Below, one piece after another: positions 32,951 to 39,296 of a stretch of 39,296 nt of DNA. Where the stretch lies: positions 1-39,296 of the forward strand of contig JAHCAN010000028.1 of the NCBI GenBank assembly GCA_019634915.1, given 5' to 3'. The DNA comes from Steroidobacteraceae bacterium. Lineage in GTDB: Bacteria; Pseudomonadota; Gammaproteobacteria; Steroidobacterales; Steroidobacteraceae. The notes below the pieces were generated by a model. The model saw only the letters and a list, made by a program, of their open reading frames with translations. It was not told the DNA's origin and made no database searches. The position numbers and the translations under genes were made by a program. Positions within the stretch are counted from its first letter, which is position 1. Each line of letters starts with the position of its first letter.

Positions 32951-34165
32951 TCAGATCGTGCGGGTGGCCATCGACGGCGAGATCTTCGCGGCCCGGCGGG
33001 CGGGCTGCCAGGCCGCCGCGAGGCCGAGCAGCCACAGCGCGAGCACGCCCCCGGTCAGGTAATAAAGATCGAGGCGCGGCAGCTCGAACTGCCTCGACAG
33101 CTGATAGCCCGCAGCGAGGGCGAGCGCGCAGCCGAGCACGACGCCGGCCGTGGTCACGAGCCAGTTCTCGACCAGGAAATAGCGCACGATGTCGGCGCGC
33201 CGCGCCCCGACGGCCCGCCGCGTGCCGACCTGGCGGGTGCGCACGTTCACGTTGAAGGTGGCGAGCGCGAAGATGCCGAGCGCGGTCACGCCCGCCAGCA
33301 GCACCGTCACGGTCACGAGGAACACGGCCATGTTGCGGTCCGACAGGTAGCTGCGGTCCCGGTAGTAGTCGAGTGGCCGCACGAACTTGATCAGCCGCGT
33401 GGTGTTCGAGGCCGCGAGATGCTCCTCGGCCTGCCGCATGACCGCGGCCCGCGTGCCGGGCCGCGTGCGCACCAGATAGGCGTTGTCGGACCAGGACGCG
33501 ACCTCCGGCACCAGCGCCACGTGGTCCACCTTGTCCCAGCTGAGCCAGGAACCCTGCATGTGCTCGATCACGCCGATCACCGTGGTCGGCCGACCGAAGG
33601 CGTCATAGACCACCTTGCCGACGGCGTCGTCGGTCCTGAACAGGCTGCGCGCGAGCGCCTTCGTGATGATGACCTGCGGAATCGCCCTGTCGCTGTTCAG
33701 GTCGGGCGGCAGGATCTCGTCGGCCCGGAAATTGCGGCCGGCAGCGAGCGTGACGCCGAGCGCCTCGAGCCCGTCCTCGTCGACCTGGAAATAGTTCATC
33801 GGCACGGTCTGCTCGCTGCTCGCCTCCGGCGTGGTCGCGATGCCGGTCGACGAGCCGCCGCCACTGAGCGGAATCGCGTTCGTGGACGTGGCCGCGCGCA
33901 CGTCCGGCAGGCTGCGCAGCCAGGCGAGATCCTCGCGCATCGTCGCGTAGCGGTCGTGATCCTGCGTGAAGCCCGCGCTCGAGAGCACGAAGATGTTCCC
34001 GACGTCGAGGCCGGTCGGCCGGCCGATCAGGTCGACACGCTGCTTGACGATATAGACGGCGTTGACCAGCACGGCGAGCGCGATGGCCACCTGCAGGCCG
34101 ACCAGCACCGCGCCGGTGCGGTTGCGCAGCAGCGCGGAGAGTACGGGGCGAATGTCGCGGAACAT
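32951..34165 (-). CDS. MacB/FtsX-type ABC transporter permease (second)
   Basis: The 404-residue membrane protein has one N-terminal transmembrane segment (about 18-40), a large periplasmic domain (about 45-275) and three C-terminal segments (about 282-310, 330-355, 370-392), which is the MacB/FtsX layout without the fused ATPase. NVRTRQVGTRRAVGARRADIVRYFL between the last segments is the usual cytoplasmic coupling stretch (VRERTREIGIRRALGA type). It presumably pairs with the upstream permease as a heterodimer energised by the ATPase at 35523. The start has GAGG nine bases upstream. Confidence 0.9.
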   Translation of the reverse strand: MFRDIRPVLSALLRNRTGAVLVGLQVAIALAVLVNAVYIVKQRVDLIGRPTGLDVGNIFVLSSAGFTQDHDRYATMREDLAWLRSLPDVRAATSTNAIPLSGGGSSTGIATTPEASSEQTVPMNYFQVDEDGLEALGVTLAAGRNFRADEILPPDLNSDRAIPQVIITKALARSLFRTDDAVGKVVYDAFGRPTTVIGVIEHMQGSWLSWDKVDHVALVPEVASWSDNAYLVRTRPGTRAAVMRQAEEHLAASNTTRLIKFVRPLDYYRDRSYLSDRNMAVFLVTVTVLLAGVTALGIFALATFNVNVRTRQVGTRRAVGARRADIVRYFLVENWLVTTAGVVLGCALALAAGYQLSRQFELPRLDLYYLTGGVLALWLLGLAAAWQPARRAAKISPSMATRTI

Positions 34166-34175
34166 GGCGGGGACC

Positions 34176-35510
34176 TCACTGGGTCTTCAGATAGACGGCG
34201 GGGGCGAGCCTGCCCACGCGCCAGGCGGGATAGAGACCCGCGGCGAGCGCCGCGAACACGGCGAGCATCACGGTCATCACGAGGCTCCAGCCGTCGACGT
34301 GCATGATGTTGCGAAAGCCCGCGCTGCCGGTGGCGTACAGCGCCCGCAGCCCGAGCAGGCCGAGCGCGGCGAGCACGAGCCCGCCGAGGGCGCCGGCCGC
34401 GGCCAGCAGGCCGGCCTCGGTCAGATGCTGCAGGAACACCTGCCTGCGGCTCGCGCCGAGCGCGCGGCGGATACCGGTCACGCTGGCGTTGCCGAGGAAT
34501 TTCGCGAGCAGCAGTCCGACCGTGTTGAGCAGGCAGACCGCGAGGAACGCGAACGCGAGCGCCACCAGCAGGCGGTTGTCGTCGCGCACGACGCGATTGT
34601 CGGCGAGCCACTGGTCGACCGGCGTCAGGCGGTTGTTGTCGGGGCGCGCGAAACGGCCGGCCTTGCGCTGGTCCGCCACGTAGGCGTCGAGGAAGGCCTG
34701 CATGCTGGCGCGCGCCGCGGCATCGGGCAGCTCGACCCAGCTCTGTATCCAGACGCATTCGGAGTTCAGGAAGTCGGCATAGCTGTTGCGCGACTCGGGC
34801 TTCCAGCAGTTGGTGTTGCCCATGCTGCGCAGCTCGAGCGCCGCTATCCAGCCGAACGGCACATAGGCGTCCTCGGGGTCGTCGAAGCCGCCGTTGTTCA
34901 GGTCGTAGAACTTCGGCGACGGATGCCAGTCATCGAGCACGCCGGTCACGCGGAACGCGCGGTCGTTCCAGCGCAGGATGCGCCCGACGCTGTTTTCGCC
35001 GGCGAAGAACTTCTCGTTCATCTCGCGGCTCAGCACGATGACCGGCTCGGGACCGGCATCGGCCGCGGCCTGCCAGCCGCCGCCGTACAGGAACGGCGTG
35101 TCGAACATCGTGAAGAAATCGGCCGAAGTGACCCGCAGCATCACGCGCTCGGGCTGCGCGCCCGCGGCAACATCCTCGGGCACCAGTACGGCGGTCGTCT
35201 TGACCATGCGCACCTGGTGCAGCGGGATCGTCGACGCCGCGACCGCCGCCGCGTCGTTGTAGGTCAGCTGCCACGGGGGCAGGTCCGGGTGCTCGTCGTC
35301 GGCCGGCTCCTGCACGTCCCAGCTGTCGAGCGTCACCGCGTACAGCCGGTCGTTCTTCCACCAGATCGGGTTCGACGACATGCCGTGGTACACGGTCAGC
35401 ATCATCACGCACACCGAGATGCCGAGCGCGATCGCGAGCACCATCAGCGAGGTGATGCCGGGATTGCGGCGCAGGCTGCGCGCGGCGAGCTTCACGTAGT
35501 AGCCGAGCAT
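34176..35510 (-). CDS. MacB/FtsX-type ABC transporter permease (first)
   Basis: The 444-residue protein has the same plan: N-terminal segment (about 18-43), periplasmic domain (about 45-315) and three C-terminal segments (about 318-345, 372-395, 408-432), with VTGIRRALGASRRQVFLQHL as the coupling stretch. It differs clearly in sequence from the second permease, so the pair is heterodimeric rather than a recent duplication. GAGGAG lies eight bases before the start and overlaps the stop region of the ATPase gene; the second permease begins ten bases after its stop. Confidence 0.9.
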   Translation of the reverse strand: MLGYYVKLAARSLRRNPGITSLMVLAIALGISVCVMMLTVYHGMSSNPIWWKNDRLYAVTLDSWDVQEPADDEHPDLPPWQLTYNDAAAVAASTIPLHQVRMVKTTAVLVPEDVAAGAQPERVMLRVTSADFFTMFDTPFLYGGGWQAAADAGPEPVIVLSREMNEKFFAGENSVGRILRWNDRAFRVTGVLDDWHPSPKFYDLNNGGFDDPEDAYVPFGWIAALELRSMGNTNCWKPESRNSYADFLNSECVWIQSWVELPDAAARASMQAFLDAYVADQRKAGRFARPDNNRLTPVDQWLADNRVVRDDNRLLVALAFAFLAVCLLNTVGLLLAKFLGNASVTGIRRALGASRRQVFLQHLTEAGLLAAAGALGGLVLAALGLLGLRALYATGSAGFRNIMHVDGWSLVMTVMLAVFAALAAGLYPAWRVGRLAPAVYLKTQ

Positions 35511-35522
35511 CGTGGCGGCTCC

Positions 35523-36236
<714 letters not shown>

Positions 36237-36266
36237 GGGCGGGCTCCTCCCGGTTTTCGGCAGCTG

Positions 36267-37598
36267 TCAGTCTGTGATGAGGATTTCGGGCGCGGCGTTG
36301 AAATCGCGCATGTCGGAGACGATCACGCGGTCGCCCTCGGCGAGCCCCCGCAGCGCCTCGATCTTCGCGATCGACGCGGCGCCGAGCTCGACCGGCGTCA
36401 GCACCGCGCGGTCGCCGCGCACCACATAGACCGCGCGGCTCGCCTCGCCGAGCTGCGCGCCGCGGTCGAAGGCGAGCACGCCGTCACGCTCGTCGAGCAC
36501 GATGCGCACCGAGGCGCGCTGGTTCTGGCGCAGGCGTGGCGGCAGCTCGCCGGCGAACTTCACGCGCCCGACGACCTGGCTCTGGCGCACCTCGGGCGAG
36601 ATCGACGCGACGTTGCCCGGGTAGGCACGCCCGTCGAGCGTGATCTCGGCGGCCATGCCGGAGCGGATCCCGGTCGCATAGGTTTCGGCCACCTGGAACT
36701 CGATCTCGAACACGCCGAGATCGACGACCGTGACGATCGGCGCGTTCTCGGCGACGTTCGCACGCTCGGGCTGCGCGAGACTCGCAACGGTGCCGTCCAC
36801 CGGTGAGCGCACGGCGAGCTCGTCGACCCGCCGCGCGAGATTCCTGACGACCAGCGCCTGCCGGTCGCGCTCGAGCCGGCGCGTGCGCAGCTCGAGCTCG
36901 AGGCTCTCGCGCTCGAGGCCCGCGGTCGAGGTGGCGTGGTCGAAATTGAGCTGCGCGGTCGCGACGTCGTCCTGCGCCTTGCGCAGATCGCGCTCGGGGA
37001 TCACGCGCGTCTGCCACGCAGCCTGCGCGCGCGCGAGCTCGCGCTCCGCCGCGCGGATCTGCACGTTCGCGAGATCGGCCTGCTGCTGGTTCAGCAGGTT
37101 CTGGCGGCGGATCTCGATGGCCTCGCGCTGGAGCGCCGCCTCGGCGCTCGCGAGCGTGGCCCGCTCGCGCTCGTATTCGTTGCGCAGCGTGGGACTGTCG
37201 ATCGTCGCGAGCACGTCGCCGCGCGCGACCGCGTCGCCGGCGTGCACCGCATACGACACGGTGCCCGGCGCCGACGCGAACAGTGTCGGGCTCACCGCCG
37301 CGATCACCGTGCCCTGTGCCGCGACATCGCGCACGAAGTGGCCGCGCGCGACCGTCGCGATGCGCAGCCGCTCGAGCGGCACCGTGTCGCGCGAGGCGAG
37401 CCAGCCGCGCGCGAGCCAGGCGAAGGCGAGCAGCAGCAGCGCCACGGCGCCCGCCGCGATCAGCAGCCGGCGGCGGCGGCGCGTGTTGCGCGCGCCGGGA
37501 TCGACCGCGACGTCCTGCGACGCGGTCGTGCGGATCGAAGCGGCGGGCTGCGGGTCCGCATTCGCGGAATCGGGCCGGCGCAGCGCGGTGATCTTCAT
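36267..37598 (-). CDS. MacA-like periplasmic adaptor protein
   Basis: The 443-residue protein has a short cytoplasmic N-terminus with a run of five Arg before one membrane segment (about 45-66), a lipoyl-like part (VAAQGTVIAAVSPTLFASAPG, HAGDAVARGDVLATIDSP), a long alpha-helical hairpin (about 140-265), the second lipoyl half (AVRSPVDGTVASL), a beta-barrel domain and a membrane-proximal domain. It would link the ABC permeases to an outer membrane channel. It is the first gene of the operon that ends with the histidine kinase. The predicted sigma-54 start site falls right beside its ATG, and no Shine-Dalgarno is seen. Confidence 0.9.
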   Translation of the reverse strand: MKITALRRPDSANADPQPAASIRTTASQDVAVDPGARNTRRRRRLLIAAGAVALLLLAFAWLARGWLASRDTVPLERLRIATVARGHFVRDVAAQGTVIAAVSPTLFASAPGTVSYAVHAGDAVARGDVLATIDSPTLRNEYERERATLASAEAALQREAIEIRRQNLLNQQQADLANVQIRAAERELARAQAAWQTRVIPERDLRKAQDDVATAQLNFDHATSTAGLERESLELELRTRRLERDRQALVVRNLARRVDELAVRSPVDGTVASLAQPERANVAENAPIVTVVDLGVFEIEFQVAETYATGIRSGMAAEITLDGRAYPGNVASISPEVRQSQVVGRVKFAGELPPRLRQNQRASVRIVLDERDGVLAFDRGAQLGEASRAVYVVRGDRAVLTPVELGAASIAKIEALRGLAEGDRVIVSDMRDFNAAPEILITD

Positions 37599-37609
37599 GC
37601 ACGGTGTTC

Positions 37610-37626
37610 AGCAGCAAACGTGCCAA
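37610..37626 (-). promoter_or_regulatory. Sigma-54 (-24/-12) promoter of the export operon
   Basis: The minus strand reads TTGGCACGTTTGCTGCT, which matches the sigma-54 consensus YTGGCACGRNNNTTGCW at all but two positions and keeps the GG-N10-GC spacing (GG at 37624-37623, GC at 37612-37611). The start site would be near 37599, next to the ATG at 37598. Confidence 0.75.
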
Positions 37627-37698
37627 CCCGGGCGTCTAACGCAAGCGCCTGATCGGTAAAGACTCTTCGTTCGGGCGCGGGACCCGCCGCCCGCAGGC

Positions 37699-37734
37699 CG
37701 TGTCCGGTGCCGGACACCGGACACGTCCGCGGAC
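37699..37734. promoter_or_regulatory. Clustered CGGAC/GTCCG inverted repeats, candidate activator-binding site
   Basis: CGTGTCCGGTG (37699-37709) and CACCGGACACG (37715-37725) form a perfect 11-bp inverted repeat, and GTCCGCGGAC (37725-37734) follows. Five half-sites (37702, 37711, 37718, 37725, 37730) fall in 33 bp, about 100-135 bp upstream of the predicted sigma-54 start, where NtrC-type activators bind. It could also be a hairpin after the small peptide gene, but there is no T-run. Confidence 0.55.
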
Positions 37735-37739
37735 GCGGC

Positions 37740-37856
37740 TCACAGCATGCTGATGCTGGCGTGATGCACGAACTCGTACGGCGCGAAGCCGAACGCGGTG
37801 ACCAGCGCCGCGACCAGCAGCGCGATGATCCGGATGCCGAGCAGTCTTGCGCACAT
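37740..37856 (-). CDS. 38-residue single-pass membrane peptide
   Basis: A short frame of 38 residues has an excellent AAGGAGGA Shine-Dalgarno six bases before the ATG. The product starts MCARLLGIR, then has a hydrophobic stretch (about 8-26, IIALLVAALVTAFGFAPY) and a short polar tail with His-His. I do not recognise a family. It lies between the LysR gene (divergent) and the export operon (same strand), and its stop lies six bases from the half-site cluster. It could be a regulatory or stabilising small protein for the export complex; this is inference. A long minus-strand frame containing it is antisense to the LysR gene and is not real. Confidence 0.6.
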   Translation of the reverse strand: MCARLLGIRIIALLVAALVTAFGFAPYEFVHHASISML

Positions 37857-37964
37857 GGGTTCCTCCTTGTCGGTGTGCCGGCGATAATTCACGCGACTAC
37901 TTTCGCCGCGCCGCGGCCGCCGAACAAACGGACTTGCTGAAGGCCGATTAACCAAAGCTGACAC

Positions 37965-38879
37965 ATGGATGCCGCCTACGACCGCCTGCCGCTGAACGCC
38001 CTGCGCGTCTTCGAAGCCGTCGCGACGCGGCTCAATTTCGCCGACGCCGCGGAAGCGCTGCACGTGACGCCGGCGGCGGTCAGCCAGCAGGTGAAGTCGC
38101 TCGAGGACTACCTGCAGACGCCGCTGTTCCGCCGCCGGGGCCGCAGCGTCGAGCTGACCAGCGAGGGCGCGGACCTGCTGCCGCGCGTGCGCCGCGGCCT
38201 CGACGAACTCGAGGCCGCGCTGCAGCAGTCGCGGCGACAGCGCGACGCCGGCACGCTCAACGTCAGCATGCTGTCGTCGTTCCTGCAGAAATGGCTCACG
38301 CCACGGCTCGGGGCGCAGAGCGAGCACCTGCACGACATCGAGCTGCGCGTACACACCTCGCGCGAGCCGGTCGACTTCGCACGCAGCGACTTCCACGCCG
38401 TGATCAGGCTCGGCACCGGGCACTATGCCGGCCTGTATTCGGAGAAGCTGCTGGACGACTGGCTGGTGCCGGTCGCGACACCGGCGCTCGTCGGCAAATA
38501 CGGCATGATCCCGTGCTCGAAGGACCTCGGCGCGTTTCCGCTGCTCTACAGCTCGGACGAGCCGTGGTCGGCCTTCGTGTCCGACGCGACCGCGGGCTCG
38601 GCGAAGACGCGGCCGGCGCTGCTCGACGACTCGGTGTCGGTGATCACGGCGGCGCTCGAGGGGCTGGGTTTCGCTGTCGCGCGCTGGTCGCTGGTCGAAC
38701 GCGACGTCGCCAACGGCCGTCTCGCCGTCGCGAGCGAGGTCGCGCGGCAGTTCCGTTACTCCTATTACTTCGTCTGCCCGCAGGCGTACGCGCAGATGCC
38801 GAAGGTGCTGCGATTCCGCGACTGGTTGCGCGCCGAAGCCGCTCGCCATCCGCTGCCGCCGCCGCTGCGCAAGACATAG
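37965..38879 (+). CDS. LysR family transcriptional regulator (GcvA-like)
   Basis: The 304-residue protein has an N-terminal winged helix-turn-helix (about 9-66; LNALRVFEAVATRLNFADAA, VTPAAVSQQVKSLEDYL, PLFRR) and a two-lobed effector domain (about 92-295). The DNA-binding end is very close to the GcvA-type subgroup. It is divergent from the 38-residue peptide gene across about 108 bp, the usual layout for a LysR regulator and its target. Effector unknown. Confidence 0.93.
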   Translation: MDAAYDRLPLNALRVFEAVATRLNFADAAEALHVTPAAVSQQVKSLEDYLQTPLFRRRGRSVELTSEGADLLPRVRRGLDELEAALQQSRRQRDAGTLNVSMLSSFLQKWLTPRLGAQSEHLHDIELRVHTSREPVDFARSDFHAVIRLGTGHYAGLYSEKLLDDWLVPVATPALVGKYGMIPCSKDLGAFPLLYSSDEPWSAFVSDATAGSAKTRPALLDDSVSVITAALEGLGFAVARWSLVERDVANGRLAVASEVARQFRYSYYFVCPQAYAQMPKVLRFRDWLRAEAARHPLPPPLRKT

Positions 38880-39017
38880 TGCGCTGCGGCGCGCGCCCGG
38901 CGCGCGCACGACAGGGCGTTGCCGAAGCGCGATGAAGCGCGCAACGCTTTCGCGAAGGCACGCATCCAATCCGGCGTGACCCTGCAATTCACCCCCGGAA
39001 CCGCAAAGGGACCCGCC

Positions 39018-39296
39018 ATGAAGAACCTGATTTTCAGCGCCGCGGCCATCGCCGCGCTCGCCTGCAGTGCGACGGTGTTCGCCGATTTCGGCGACAACGT
39101 CGCGGTCCACAAGGTCTACGTGCACTACTCCGACCTGAACGCCAATAGCGCGCAGGGCGCCGAAGCGCTCTACGCACGCCTGAAATCGGCCGCGAAGACC
39201 GCCTGCGGCACCGACCCGGGCCGCAGCCTCGACGCAATCGTCGATTTCCGGCAATGCCGTTCGGATGCGCTCTCGAAAGCCGTGACCGATGTGGGC
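39018..39296 (+). CDS. UrcA family exported protein (3' end outside window)
   Basis: Ninety-three residues are visible. A signal peptide (1-22, ending TVFA) is followed by the UrcA pattern: VHKVYVHYSDLNANSAQGAE, LYARLKSAAKTACG (Cys), FRQCRSDALSKAVTDV (Cys). UrcA proteins are small secreted or periplasmic proteins of Alpha- and Gammaproteobacteria with two conserved Cys; function unknown. AAAGGG lies about eight bases before the ATG. The frame is open to the window end and the gene should finish shortly after it. Confidence 0.88.
   Translation, partial: MKNLIFSAAAIAALACSATVFADFGDNVAVHKVYVHYSDLNANSAQGAEALYARLKSAAKTACGTDPGRSLDAIVDFRQCRSDALSKAVTDVG

Noticed and set aside
38889-38907. GC-only palindrome after the LysR gene as a terminator
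   Set aside because: Pure GCGC run with almost no loop and no T-run; expected by chance in this composition.
37857-39254. Minus-strand frame leading into the small peptide
   Set aside because: Antisense to the LysR and UrcA genes; only the last 38 codons have their own ribosome site.

Overview
The window is a GC-rich (well over 60% by eye), densely packed bacterial segment. SD-preceded TonB-dependent receptors with a VVVTGSRI TonB-box region, an OmpA-family lipid-barrier protein, a UrcA-family exported protein and a MacAB-like export operon point to a Gram-negative proteobacterium. Steroidobacter-, Nevskia- or Xanthomonas-like Gammaproteobacteria are my best guess; this is inference from gene types, not from a marker gene. 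There are no rRNA, tRNA, CRISPR or transposase genes that I can see.

Layout. (1) 1-2389: end of an exported Cys-containing protein, a DUF192 protein, and an OmpA-like protein with thrombospondin type 3 repeats, closed by a strong terminator. (2) 2419-25168: an accessory island made almost entirely of protein or peptide modification enzymes. It has seven Fe(II)/2-oxoglutarate hydroxylase-like domains (five aspartyl/asparaginyl beta-hydroxylase-like, one prolyl-hydroxylase-like, one PKHD-type), five PAPS-type sulfotransferase domains (one fused to a hydroxylase), one O-GlcNAc-transferase-like protein, a double-domain retropepsin-like protease and two TonB-dependent receptors. Six of the enzymes carry TPR N-termini. 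(3) 25263-30147: a MATE exporter, an 11-residue-repeat coiled-coil protein, a DUF4230-like protein and an S9 peptidase. (4) 30199-37598: one minus-strand operon encoding a MacA-like adaptor, ABC ATPase, two MacB/FtsX-type permeases, an NtrC-type sigma-54 activator and an NtrY-like histidine kinase, with a very good sigma-54 promoter and upstream CGGAC/GTCCG half-site cluster. (5) 37740-39296: a 38-residue membrane peptide, a divergent LysR regulator and the start of a UrcA-family gene.

How it may work together (inference). The island looks like an envelope-linked post-translational modification system: TonB receptors bring in, or are themselves, the substrate; hydroxylases install OH groups; sulfotransferases and an O-GlcNAc transferase cap hydroxyls; a retropepsin-like protease could trim. 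The hydroxylase-sulfotransferase fusion at 3632-5527 is the strongest hint that the two chemistries act on one substrate. Many enzyme genes have a -10-like box 6-10 nt before the start codon and no Shine-Dalgarno (leaderless transcripts likely), whereas both receptor genes have strong Shine-Dalgarno sites. Two paralogous hydroxylase genes diverge from a perfect 14-bp palindrome whose arms form both -35 elements.
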